Made by a program: the position numbers and the translations under genes
Shown: piece after piece, positions 1-7,661 of the stretch
Position numbering within the stretch: position 1 is the stretch's first letter
Layout of the letters: each line of letters begins with the position of its first letter
Source: JBCBJZ01 sp038522635
GTDB lineage: Bacteria > Pseudomonadota > Alphaproteobacteria > Rhizobiales > Hyphomicrobiaceae
Assembly: GCA_038522635.1 (NCBI GenBank)
Contig: JBCBJZ010000095.1
Location: forward strand, 1-14,713
Direction of reading: 5' to 3'
Length of the DNA stretch: 14,713 bases
The notes under the pieces: generated by a model
What the model was told of the DNA's origin: nothing
Databases searched by the model: none
Seen by the model: the letters and a program-made list of their open reading frames with translations, nothing else

Positions 1-1
1 C

Positions 2-454
2 ACGCTCAGTGCCCGCGCCGACCGCATCGAAGCGCGCGCCACAGGCCTCACCATCACCGATTATAAAACCGGCACCCCGCCCAAGAAGGCCGATGTCTTG
101 GACGGGCGGGCACCGCAACTGCCGTTGGAAGCCGCGATCGCGCTACGGGGCGGCTTCTCCGGCCTGGACGCGCACACCATCGCGTGCCTGCGCTACGTGC
201 AGGCCAGCGGCGGCGAGCCGGCCGGTACCACGCACGAGTTCACCGAAGATCTGGGCGCGCTTGCCGATAACGCGTGGTCCAAGCTTGAAGCGCTGGTCAG
301 CCTCTACGATCGGGTGGAGACGCCCTACCAGGCGCTGCGCCGCCCCGGCACGCGCTACGCCTACGACGCATACGAACATCTGGCGCGGGTCAAGGCGTGG
401 ACCGATGCCCATGAGACAGAAGCGGCGGCCGACGGCGAGGGGGGCGAAACCTGA
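2..454 (+). CDS. addB: AddB, C-terminal nuclease part (5' end outside window)
   Basis: This is the end of the AddB subunit of the AddAB helicase-nuclease, which resects double-strand breaks for RecA loading in alphaproteobacteria. The open frame enters from base 2 with no start in the window, so only about 150 C-terminal residues are seen. They contain the RecB-type nuclease signature: an ARADRIE segment, then ITDYKTG with Asp-Tyr-Lys at bases 59-67, then APQLPLEA with the motif Gln at base 116. The order Asp, then Asp-x-Lys, then Gln fits the PD-(D/E)xK nuclease family. The TGA at 452-454 shares its last base with the ATG of addA, which implies translational coupling. An internal ATG at 98 is only a methionine inside this domain. 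Identification is firm because addA follows directly. Confidence 0.93.
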   Translation, partial: TLSARADRIEARATGLTITDYKTGTPPKKADVLDGRAPQLPLEAAIALRGGFSGLDAHTIACLRYVQASGGEPAGTTHEFTEDLGALADNAWSKLEALVSLYDRVETPYQALRRPGTRYAYDAYEHLARVKAWTDAHETEAAADGEGGET

Positions 455-3400
455 TGAACCCTGCAACCGACCAAGAAACCGCCACAGCGGATCACGCGCC
501 GACCGACTATGAGACCACCAAGAAGGCCCAAGCGCGCGCCGCCGATCCCACGGCCAGCGCCTGGGTGAGCGCCAACGCCGGCACCGGCAAAACGCATGTG
601 CTCACGCAGCGCGTCTTGCGCTTGCTGCTCGCTGGCACCGCACCGCAACGCATCCTCTGCTTAACCTACACCAAGGCGGCCGCCGCCGAGATGTCGAGCC
701 GCGTGTTCGCAACCCTCGCCACCTGGGTCAGCGCTGATGAACCCGCCTTGCACGCCACGCTGCGCACCACGCTGCAGCGGGACGAAAACGCAGCGCTCAC
801 ACCTGAAGAAACCGCACGCGCCCGTCGCCTGTTCGCAGAAGCGATCGAGACGCCGGGCGGCCTCAAGGTGCAGACGATCCACGCGTTTTGCGAACAAACC
901 CTGCAGCGCTTTCCACTCGAAGCCGGCGTACCGCCGCACTTCTCGATCCTCGATGAGGAGACCTCGCAGCAACTGCTGGATGATGCCATCAACGCGACGC
1001 TGGCCGCCGCGGCAGCACCGCTTGATGGGTCACTTCGCCAGCAAAAGGCCGACCAGAGCGCGCGCACGGACGAACCAAGAAGCGCGTTGGCCGATGCGCT
1101 TGGCGTCCTCGTGGCGCACGCTTCCGATGATCGTTTCGATGAACTCCTCCGCGCCGCTTTGCGCCAGCGTAGTTGGTTGCGGGCGCTGATCAACACCGTC
1201 CCTCCTGACGGCGGCGATCCGATCACGCAAGCGGGCCAGGCGTACCGCCGCCTGTTCGCCCTTGCGCCCGACACGACCATCGCCGCACAGCAAGAAGGAG
1301 CCGCGAGCGTCCTTGATGATCCGACAATCTCACGGGTGACGGCGGTGCTCGCAGACGGCAGCAAATCCGATGTGAAGAGCATCGCGCCGCTTGAACTGGC
1401 CAAACGCGCCAACGACGATCCGCAAGCGCGCATGGAGGCCCTCGCCGCGTTCTTCTTGACCGGGAAAAAGGAGCCCCGCGCGCGCCTGCTGACCAAAGCC
1501 TTGAGCGAAGCCTACCCCGCGCTCGCCGCCCGCCTCGCCAACGCCGCTGCGCGCTTCAAAGCCGCCTACGACCGCGCGCGCCTCGCCAAGCTTGCCGAAG
1601 CCAACGTGAGCTTGCTGGTGCTCGCCAGCGATGTGATGCAGCGGTTTGCCGAAGCCAAAAGCCAACGCGCTGCGCTCGATTTCGACGATCTGCTCGAACG
1701 CACCGCGGACCTGGTGGAAAGTGAAGCCGCCTGGGTCATGTTCAAACTCGACGGCGGGCTGGACCACATCCTGGTGGACGAAGCGCAAGATACGAGCGCG
1801 CTGCAGTGGCGCATCGTGGCAGCCCTGGCCGATGCGTTCTTCGCACCTGGCGCGCGCGATGCCCAACGTGCGGGCGATGCTCAGCTTACCCGCCCGCGCA
1901 CCCTCTTCGCGGTGGGCGATGAGAAACAATCGATCTTCGGTTTCCAGGGCGCGCGCCCGGAACTCTTCGCGGCAAGCGGCGCCAGTTTTGAGCAGCGCGT
2001 GAGCGAAGCGGACCAACGGTGGCATAAGGTTCCGCTGACCCTTTCGTTCCGTACCGTTGCGCCGGTCCTCGACCTTGTGGACCGGGTGTTCGCTGATCCC
2101 CAACGCACGCCCGGGCTGACATCGGCTGAGAGCCGCAGCACACACGCTTCCAACCGCCGCGATGAAGCGGGGCTCGTCGAACTATGGCCCATCGAGGTGC
2201 CAGAGCCCGCGCCCGACGTCGACCCGTGGGACCTGCTGACCACGCACAAGGAAGACGCAGCGCCGGTTCGCCTGGTCAACCGCATCGCCGACACCATCGC
2301 CCATTGGCTGGACCATGGCGAGCGGCTCGAAGCGCAAGGTCGACCGTTGCGCGCTGGCGACATCATGATCCTGGTGCGCCGCCGGCGGCCGCTGGCCGAC
2401 ATGTTGGTGCGGGCCTTGAAAGCGCGCTCCATCCCGGTGGCAGGCGCCGACCGGCTGGGCCTTACGAGTGAACTCGCCGTCGAGGATCTGCTCGCCCTCG
2501 CCCGCTTCCTGATCCTGCCCGAAGATGACCTCGCGCTTGCGGCCACTCTGAAGGGTCCCCTGTTCAACCTTGACGACGATGACCTGATCCGCCTAGCGCC
2601 CAAGCGCCGCGGCACGCTGTGGCAGGCGCTCCTGCATGCGGGCGTCGATGATCTGTTCGTTGGCAAAGCTGCCGCGCGCCTGCTGGCACTGCGTCGGCGC
2701 GCCGACTTCATGCCGCCTTACGAGTTCTTCGCACGCCTGCTCGACGAAGGTGGCCGCACCGCGATCCTTGAGCGTTTGGGGCCCGATGCCAGCGATCCTC
2801 TGGATGAGTTTCTCGCGCTCGCCCTCAACTACGACGATGCCGCGCCGCCCTCCATGCAAGGCTTCGTCCAGGCGATGGGGCAGATCGACCGTGAAATCAA
2901 GCGCGACATGGAGCACGGCAGCGACCAGGTCCGCATCATGACGGTGCACGGCTCAAAGGGCCTGGAAGCGCCGATCGTTTTCATGCCGGATACCTGCCCC
3001 GCGAAAGGTGCCCAACGGCGCGACCCGCTCGTGGAGAGCACCCGCAACGTCCAGGCGCGCCCCGACGATGGCCCTGCTGCGATGCTGTGGCCCACCAAAG
3101 GATCAGCCGGGCTCGAGCCGGTCGCCCGGGCAAAGGCGCACGCGCAGCAGCTTGAAGCTGCGGAGGCCAACCGCCTGCTCTATGTGGCGATGACCAGAGC
3201 GCGCGACCGCCTCTACGTGGCGGGCTTTGAAACCGTGAAGGGCCGTGCGAAAGGCTGTTGGTACGATCTGATCGCTGATGCCATGGCGGGTGTCGCTGCA
3301 CCCGGCGAACACGCGCTTGGCGGACCTGTGCTCCGCTACGCGACGCAGCAACTGGTCCCGGCCAAGCCGCCAGCGAAGCAAGCAGCCCATGCGACGGTAG

Positions 3401-4251
3401 CGCTTCCGCCACCGCCCTGGGTGCGCACGCGTCCTCCGCGCGAGCCGGTCACCTTGGTGCCCGTAGCGCCGTCCCACTTCGCGCCACGCGAATGCGACGA
3501 TGAGGGCGATCCGCTCAACGCCCCGCAGGCCAACGGCGACACCGTGCATGCGAGCGCGCCGAGAACGCCCGAAGCTGCCCTAAGAAGCGCTGCGAGCACC
3601 AGCCCAAGCACGAACCAAGTGACGGGCCAACTGACGGGCCCAGATGCCGAAGCGGACACGCTCGCCCCGCAACATCTCGCCCACGACCATCGCTTCGCCC
3701 GCGGCCTCATCTCACACGCGCTGCTTGAGCACTTGCCAAGCCTGCCGCGCGAGACATGGACCATGGTAGCGCCGGCCTACGTGGCGCAACGCGGCCCTTC
3801 GCTGTCAGACCACGCCCGCGCCAGCGTGGTCGGCGAGGTCCTGGCCATTCTCAACGCACCTCACGTCCAGGCCTACTTCGATGCCAACAGCGAAGCTGAA
3901 GTGCCGCTCGTCGCTCACCTTCCCGTACCGGGAAAGCCCGGCCAGGCGATTCGCATCAACGGGCAGATCGACCGGCTGGCCCGCGACGGTCAAACCAACG
4001 TGATCATCGATTACAAGACCAACCGCCCACCCCCACGTAAAGCGGCGGCGGTGCCGGATGCCTACATCCTGCAGCTCGCGGCGTACCGCTTGGCGCTGCG
4101 TCATGCGGACCCTGAACGTGCGGTGCGGTGCGTCATCATTTGGACGGATGGGTTGCATGTGATGGACATCCCGGACGCCCTGCTCGATACGGCTGAACCG
4201 CGCTTGTGGGAAGCGGGTCAGCGCAAGCTGGACGTGCTTGACGACGCCTAG
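454..4251 (+). CDS. addA: AddA, UvrD-type helicase/RecB-type nuclease subunit
   Basis: Encodes the 1265-residue helicase-nuclease subunit of AddAB, a 3'-5' ATP-dependent motor plus nuclease acting on double-strand DNA ends in the cytoplasm. Visible superfamily 1 motifs are Walker A ANAGTGKT at 40-47, Walker B VDEAQD at 441-446, motif III GDEKQSIFGFQGA at 488-500, VRIMTVHGSKGLE at 826-838 and YVAMTRARD at 910-918. The C-terminal nuclease has RGLISH near 1083-1088, GQIDR at 1170-1174, DYK at 1186-1188 and QLAAY at 1207-1211, so all catalytic positions are kept. Between the helicase and nuclease, about residues 970-1078 form a Pro/Ala/Thr-rich low-complexity linker, longer than I would expect and probably disordered. 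Overlap with the addB stop supports the ATG at 454. Length is at or slightly above the usual range for the alphaproteobacterial type. Confidence 0.96.
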   Translation: MNPATDQETATADHAPTDYETTKKAQARAADPTASAWVSANAGTGKTHVLTQRVLRLLLAGTAPQRILCLTYTKAAAAEMSSRVFATLATWVSADEPALHATLRTTLQRDENAALTPEETARARRLFAEAIETPGGLKVQTIHAFCEQTLQRFPLEAGVPPHFSILDEETSQQLLDDAINATLAAAAAPLDGSLRQQKADQSARTDEPRSALADALGVLVAHASDDRFDELLRAALRQRSWLRALINTVPPDGGDPITQAGQAYRRLFALAPDTTIAAQQEGAASVLDDPTISRVTAVLADGSKSDVKSIAPLELAKRANDDPQARMEALAAFFLTGKKEPRARLLTKALSEAYPALAARLANAAARFKAAYDRARLAKLAEANVSLLVLASDVMQRFAEAKSQRAALDFDDLLERTADLVESEAAWVMFKLDGGLDHILVDEAQDTSALQWRIVAALADAFFAPGARDAQRAGDAQLTRPRTLFAVGDEKQSIFGFQGARPELFAASGASFEQRVSEADQRWHKVPLTLSFRTVAPVLDLVDRVFADPQRTPGLTSAESRSTHASNRRDEAGLVELWPIEVPEPAPDVDPWDLLTTHKEDAAPVRLVNRIADTIAHWLDHGERLEAQGRPLRAGDIMILVRRRRPLADMLVRALKARSIPVAGADRLGLTSELAVEDLLALARFLILPEDDLALAATLKGPLFNLDDDDLIRLAPKRRGTLWQALLHAGVDDLFVGKAAARLLALRRRADFMPPYEFFARLLDEGGRTAILERLGPDASDPLDEFLALALNYDDAAPPSMQGFVQAMGQIDREIKRDMEHGSDQVRIMTVHGSKGLEAPIVFMPDTCPAKGAQRRDPLVESTRNVQARPDDGPAAMLWPTKGSAGLEPVARAKAHAQQLEAAEANRLLYVAMTRARDRLYVAGFETVKGRAKGCWYDLIADAMAGVAAPGEHALGGPVLRYATQQLVPAKPPAKQAAHATVALPPPPWVRTRPPREPVTLVPVAPSHFAPRECDDEGDPLNAPQANGDTVHASAPRTPEAALRSAASTSPSTNQVTGQLTGPDAEADTLAPQHLAHDHRFARGLISHALLEHLPSLPRETWTMVAPAYVAQRGPSLSDHARASVVGEVLAILNAPHVQAYFDANSEAEVPLVAHLPVPGKPGQAIRINGQIDRLARDGQTNVIIDYKTNRPPPRKAAAVPDAYILQLAAYRLALRHADPERAVRCVIIWTDGLHVMDIPDALLDTAEPRLWEAGQRKLDVLDDA

Positions 4252-4408
4252 CGCGATGCCTATGTTCACGAATAGTTCCACAATCGCTGCGCATCGCGTG
4301 GCAGCTGCAATCGCAAGCGGATGACCGCTCGATGATCGAGAGGCGTTTCGCTTGAACGCGACGAGATCTTGCGGCCACCTGGTGGCCGTCACCACCCTCA
4401 CTTCTCAA
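4252..4408 (+). promoter_or_regulatory. Palindrome-rich leader between addA and trxA
   Basis: This gap holds several inverted repeats: CGCGATGC at 4252-4259 with GCATCGCG at 4291-4298 (long loop), AGCGG-ATGA-CCGCT at 4316-4329, CTCGAT-G-ATCGAG at 4328-4340, and GGCCACC-T-GGTGGCC at 4373-4387. None is followed by a T run, so none is a classical intrinsic terminator. The last lies about 35 bp before the trxA start and could be an operator or a leader hairpin. I see no clear -35/-10 pair. Separate transcription of trxA is plausible from the gap length but is not shown. Confidence 0.4.
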
Positions 4409-4414
4409 AAGGAG
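4409..4414 (+). promoter_or_regulatory. Ribosome binding site of trxA
   Basis: AAGGAG lies 7 bases before the ATG at 4422. It is one of the stronger Shine-Dalgarno sequences in the window and fixes the trxA start. Confidence 0.8.
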
Positions 4415-4421
4415 ACCTGCC

Positions 4422-4748
4422 ATGGGCGAGCACACCGCCGATGTTTCTGATGCCGACTTCGAAGCCGAAGTCCTCAAAGCTGATAAACCGGTCGTGGTCG
4501 ACTTCTGGGCCGAATGGTGCGGACCGTGCAAACAGATCGGCCCCGCGCTGGAGGAAATCGCCAGTGAAATGAGCGATCAGGTCAAGATCACGAAGATCAA
4601 CGTGGACGAGAACAGCGGTGTGCCCGGCAAGTACAACATCCGCGCGATCCCAACGCTGATGATGTTCAAGGACGGGGAAGTCATCGCGACCCACTCCGGT
4701 TCAGCGCCGAAGAAAAAGCTCGAGGACTGGATCAAGGCCGCGATCTAA
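4422..4748 (+). CDS. trxA: Thioredoxin 1
   Basis: A 108-residue thioredoxin, the cytoplasmic dithiol carrier that reduces ribonucleotide reductase, methionine sulfoxide reductase, peroxiredoxins and other disulfides, and is itself recycled by TrxB (encoded at 7922-8935 here). The sequence has VVDFWAEWCGPCK with active-site cysteines Cys33 and Cys36, the buried Asp27, and the cis-proline Pro77 in RAIPT. Length is exactly that of the canonical protein, and there is no signal peptide. It lies downstream of addA, the order seen in many Rhizobiales, and is preceded by a strong ribosome binding site. Its 3' end runs straight into a large inverted repeat that starts at the stop codon. Confidence 0.97.
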   Translation: MGEHTADVSDADFEAEVLKADKPVVVDFWAEWCGPCKQIGPALEEIASEMSDQVKITKINVDENSGVPGKYNIRAIPTLMMFKDGEVIATHSGSAPKKKLEDWIKAAI

Positions 4749-4812
4749 AGATCATCGGGCGATTTATCGGGATCACCATAGGTGAGCCCGACCAATCGAC
4801 CAAAGATGATCT
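4749..4812. terminator. Extended hairpin after trxA
   Basis: Three nested pairings can be drawn: AGATCATC (4749-4756) with GATGATCT (4805-4812), CGATT (4760-4764) with AATCG (4794-4798), and an 11-base arm at 4767-4777 with 4781-4791 (one mismatch, loop ATA). The structure begins at the trxA stop codon, so it is a good candidate for the 3' end or transcript-stabilising structure of trxA. There is no T run directly after it, so simple Rho-independent termination is uncertain. Confidence 0.6.
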
Positions 4813-4825
4813 AAATCTTAAGTGC

Positions 4826-4897
4826 AGAGCAACTTCGGGCGCAAAGGCGAGGCGTGAGTGTTCGGCCTGGTGATTCGTACTTTGCGCCCGTTGCTCT
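4826..4897. repeat. 18-bp inverted repeat abutting the folC stop
   Basis: The left arm, 4826-4846, contains AGAGCAAC, an extra TTC, then GGGCGCAAAG. The right arm, 4880-4897, is CTTTGCGCCC then GTTGCTCT, the perfect complement of the left arm apart from the 3-base bulge. The spacer is 33 bp. The right arm ends inside the folC stop codon (4896-4898 on the minus strand), so on minus-strand RNA the hairpin begins right at the end of folC. It could serve as a folC terminator or as a dispersed intergenic repeat. No T run is present on the minus strand after it. Confidence 0.6.
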
Positions 4898-6272
4898 AGG
4901 CCTCCGGGGCCGCGTTCGCCGATAGCACAGCGCCCGCCAGGTAGAGCGAGCCGCAGATCAAAACGCGCACCGGGTCGGGCTCCATAAAGCGCACGTGCTT
5001 CAGCGCAGCTCGAACATCGGGTGACGCGACCGCATCCAGCCCCAGGTCAAGGGCAACGCGGGCCACCGCCAACGGGTCTGACGCGGTATCCGCACCGGTC
5101 GATGAAGGAACCGGAACTGTGATGATCCGCGCAGCAAGCCCAACGAAAGGGCTCAGGAACTGGCGCACGTCCTTTTGCGCCATCATGCCAACGACCATCA
5201 CGAGCGCCTTGGGCGCGCGCTCTTCCATTTCGGCCACGGCACGTGCCAACGCCTTCCCGGCCGCCGGGTTGTGACCGCCATCAAGCCACACCTCATCTTC
5301 GTCATCGAGCAGGCGGCGCAGTGCCCCCGTCTGCAGCCATTCCAAACGCGCCGGCCAGCGCACGTTGCGCAAACCTGTTTCAACCGCTTCTTCATCCACG
5401 ATCAAAGCGGGGTTGGCCTCGCCCAAAGCCTCAAGCGCGGCGATCGCGACGCCAGCATTCACGATCTGATGGCGCCCGTGCAGCGCGGGCAAGGGCAGAT
5501 CGCGCAGCGCCGTCGGCGTTTGGTAGACCAGCCGGCCCGCTTGTTCGAAGCTGTCGAAATCGATCTTCGCCTTGATCAAAGGCGCGCCAACTTTGGCCGC
5601 AGTTTCTTCGATGACCTCGCGCGCTTGCGGGCTCTGCGGCGCGATCACGGCGGGCGTACCACGCCGCAAAATCCCGGCCTTCTCGGCGGCAATTTTCCCC
5701 AAGGTGTCACCGAGCTTGTCCGCATGGTCCATCGCCACCGGCGTGATCACGCTGACGGCGGGCGATGCGACCACGTTCGTGGTATCGCAGCGCCCGCCCA
5801 GGCCCACTTCGAGCAGCACGACATCAGCAGGCGTCTCGGCGAAGGCGAGCAGGGCAGCGGCCGTGGTGATCTCGAAAAAGGTGATGGAAGCGCCGCCGTT
5901 GAAGCTAAGCGTTCGCTCAAGAATGTCGACCAGCTGGGCCTCGTCGATCGGGGCTGACGCGCCCGGGCCCGTCGCCAAAACGATGCGTTCGTGGAAACGC
6001 ACAAGGTGGGGCGATGTGTAAACGTGCACGCGTTTACCGGCCGCCTCGAGCATGGCGCGCGCGAACGCGACCGTGGACCCCTTGCCGTTGGTCCCCGCCA
6101 CGTGCAGCACCGGCGGCAGGCGGCGCTCGGGATGGTCCATCGCGGCCAGCAGCCTTTGGATGCGGTCGAGCGACAGGTCGATCAGCAGCGGGTGAAGCTG
6201 CTGCATGGTCTCAAGCAGCGCGACGCTGCGAAGCTCATCAGCCATGGGAGATCCGCTAAAGTTCGTCTGCAT
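4896..6272 (-). CDS. folC: Dihydrofolate synthase / folylpolyglutamate synthase
   Basis: Encodes a 458-residue Mur-ligase-family enzyme that adds glutamate to dihydropteroate and then extends the polyglutamate tail of folates, using ATP in the cytoplasm. Visible motifs: P-loop HVAGTNGKGST with GTNGKGS at 60-66, TSPHL at 86-90, FFEITT at 132-137, EVGLGGRCDTTN at 155-166, and LDGGHNP around 330-336 in the C-terminal domain. All fit a complete, functional FolC of normal length. The start is uncertain: Met1 at 6272 and Met10 at 6245 both lack a strong Shine-Dalgarno, and homologues could begin at either. In many Rhizobiales folC follows trxA on the same strand and accD comes next; here it faces trxA and accD is absent from the window. 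Confidence 0.95.
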   Translation of the reverse strand: MQTNFSGSPMADELRSVALLETMQQLHPLLIDLSLDRIQRLLAAMDHPERRLPPVLHVAGTNGKGSTVAFARAMLEAAGKRVHVYTSPHLVRFHERIVLATGPGASAPIDEAQLVDILERTLSFNGGASITFFEITTAAALLAFAETPADVVLLEVGLGGRCDTTNVVASPAVSVITPVAMDHADKLGDTLGKIAAEKAGILRRGTPAVIAPQSPQAREVIEETAAKVGAPLIKAKIDFDSFEQAGRLVYQTPTALRDLPLPALHGRHQIVNAGVAIAALEALGEANPALIVDEEAVETGLRNVRWPARLEWLQTGALRRLLDDEDEVWLDGGHNPAAGKALARAVAEMEERAPKALVMVVGMMAQKDVRQFLSPFVGLAARIITVPVPSSTGADTASDPLAVARVALDLGLDAVASPDVRAALKHVRFMEPDPVRVLICGSLYLAGAVLSANAAPEA

Positions 6273-6362
6273 CAGGTGGCATCACGATGCGATAGGATGA
6301 ACGGCAAAACAGAACCGTAGATGTCGGCTCGCTTAAACGCAGACCGCAGACTATCTCTAGAT

Positions 6363-6391
6363 AAAAAAAAGCCGGACCTTGCGATCCGGCT
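6363..6391 (-). terminator. Strong intrinsic terminator (minus strand)
   Basis: Read on the minus strand, a 9-base-pair stem AGCCGGATC / GGTCCGGCT (one U-G pair) is capped by a GCAA tetraloop of the GNRA class and followed by eight T residues. This is a textbook Rho-independent terminator. It lies about 210 bp downstream of the LysR stop codon and about 90 bp upstream of folC, so it insulates folC and ends either the LysR transcript or a small RNA. Confidence 0.92.
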
Positions 6392-6602
6392 AGGTGCGAA
6401 CCCTTGCGACGAGTGTGTGCTCGACGAAGGCCGATGAAGGCGTGGAAGGGAGGGTACGCGCTTCGCGCTGTCCGTCACAGCGTGCGTGAGGGTTGCGCGC
6501 CGGTGTGCGTGCGACAACCCCGACCGGTGCATGCGAGTTATGCACTTCGTGCATATCGGGAGAAGCAACGCGTTAGGCCCGACCTTAAATCATTGAAATT
6601 GT
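6392..6602 (-). ncRNA. Candidate small RNA or structured 3' UTR
   Basis: This 211 bp stretch has no credible reading frame but ends in a strong terminator and is dense in hairpins. These include TATGCAC-GAA-GTGCATA on the minus strand (6539-6555), GGGTTG/CAACCC (6490-6495 with 6515-6520), CGCTGT/ACAGCG around 6467-6483, and CGAG/CTCG in 6410-6425. It could be an independent small RNA, or the 3' UTR of the regulator gene, whose end at 6603 is followed by AT-rich sequence. I do not recognise it as 6S, SRP, tmRNA or RNase P RNA. No convincing minus-strand promoter was identified, so the 5' end is unknown. Confidence 0.3.
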
Positions 6603-7511
6603 TTAATATTTCCACTGCTTGGCTTTCGCGACCAGAAAGTCACGGAACACCTGAAGTCGCTTCGACCCACGCATCTCCTCCGCGTAAACGAAGTAGATCG
6701 GCAAATTCGGTAGCTCCAGATCGCGCAGGATGGGGACCAAGTCGGTCTCCTCTTCTGTTAGATAATCAGGGATGATACCGATCCCGACGCCGGCGCGGAT
6801 CGCGTATTTGATGGCCACCAGCGAGTTGGCGCGCAAGGCCGGCAGCCGCGGGCTTTCGGGCGACCGGCCCAGGGTCTCGAGCGAATTGACCCGCGCCAGG
6901 TGCCCCTGCGGCGACGAAAAACTGATCAGGCGGTGCTTGTCGAGATCGGCAGCCGAGCGCGGCGTGCCGAACCGCCGGATGTACTGCGCAGATGCGAACG
7001 CATGCATGTGCATGGTGAACAGCGGGCGGCGGATCAGGTCGCTTTGCGTGGGCGCGACGGCCCAGATGGCAACGTCGGCGGCACGCATGGCGATATCGAG
7101 TTGCTCATCGGCCAGCAGCAATTCGGTACGGATATCGGGGTAGAGCTCGAAGAACTCCCGCAGGCGCTGCGTGATCCAGACCGTGCCGAGCCCCATCGGC
7201 GCCGTGACACGCAGCTCGCCAGTCGGCTTCGACGTTGTGTCGGCGAGCATGGTCTCTACGGTTTGAAGCTGGTTCAGCACCTCGCTGGCCGCCTTGTAGA
7301 GCAGTTCGCCCTGCTCGGTCAGCACTAGGCCGCGCGCATGGCGATGAAACAACGTTGCGCCCAGATCGCGCTCGAGCGCCGAGACCTGGCGGCTGATCGC
7401 CGACTGGCTAAGCTGCAGCGTTTCGCCAGCGTGGGTGAAACTGCCCGCATCGGCCGCAGCGTGAAATATGCGCAGTTTGTCCCAATCCATCACAAGTCTC
7501 GGTTCTCTCAT
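6603..7511 (-). CDS. lsrB: LysR-family regulator, LsrB/VtlR-like
   Basis: A 302-residue LysR-type transcription factor. The N-terminal winged helix-turn-helix reads MDWDKLRIFHAAADAGSF, then THAGETLQLSQSAISRQVSAL, followed by the FHRHARGL wing and an effector-binding domain from about residue 95 on. The opening matches what I recall of LsrB of Sinorhizobium and VtlR of Brucella, which act in envelope, oxidative-stress and host-interaction control and activate AbcR-type small RNAs. Placement next to trxB also matches LsrB in Rhizobiales. The protein contains no cysteine, unlike the redox-sensing model described for Sinorhizobium LsrB. Start: the ATG at 7490 (Met8, MDWDK) fits family N-termini better than the ATG at 7511; neither has a strong ribosome binding site. 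LysR membership is certain; the symbol is by similarity and context only. Confidence 0.85.
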   Translation of the reverse strand: MREPRLVMDWDKLRIFHAAADAGSFTHAGETLQLSQSAISRQVSALERDLGATLFHRHARGLVLTEQGELLYKAASEVLNQLQTVETMLADTTSKPTGELRVTAPMGLGTVWITQRLREFFELYPDIRTELLLADEQLDIAMRAADVAIWAVAPTQSDLIRRPLFTMHMHAFASAQYIRRFGTPRSAADLDKHRLISFSSPQGHLARVNSLETLGRSPESPRLPALRANSLVAIKYAIRAGVGIGIIPDYLTEEETDLVPILRDLELPNLPIYFVYAEEMRGSKRLQVFRDFLVAKAKQWKY

Positions 7512-7642
7512 GTCAGGTCATTGTGCGGCGCAGCATGGTGCGACGGTAGGGCGTGGTGAGGCCTGCGCATCGGGCGCAGCAGCAGCTAAACGCGTGGGAC
7601 GCGCCGTCATATTCGCCTCCGCCTCAAAGGCGCCGCGTTGCC

Positions 7643-7661
7643 TTAAACTGCCTTCGTTTAA
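7643..7661. promoter_or_regulatory. Possible LysR-type operator TTAAAC-N7-GTTTAA
   Basis: A perfect 6-bp inverted repeat with a 7-bp spacer lies 130-170 bp upstream of the LysR start, in the trxB-LysR gap. Dyads of this size and AT-rich character are typical LysR-family boxes (T-N11-A type), and LysR genes are often autoregulated. Assignment to this regulator is inference. Confidence 0.35.

Noticed and set aside
5175..5957. 260-residue plus-strand open frame inside folC
   Set aside because: It lies wholly antisense to folC, whose motifs are intact; a GC-rich shadow frame.
6272..6568. 98-residue minus-strand frame between the regulator and folC
   Set aside because: It would have to be translated through the strong terminator at 6363-6391, and the product is a Ser/Arg-rich sequence with no family features.
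6273..6602. Riboswitch or attenuator controlling folC, for example a tetrahydrofolate riboswitch
   Set aside because: The terminator is placed suitably, but I could not match the region to the folate riboswitch elements I know, and the regulator gene ends directly upstream. A covariance search would settle it.
6392..6602. Known housekeeping RNA (6S, SRP, tmRNA, RNase P) or tRNA
   Set aside because: Their signature segments are missing. The GGTTCGCACC stretch resembles a tRNA T-arm, but no cloverleaf can be built around it.
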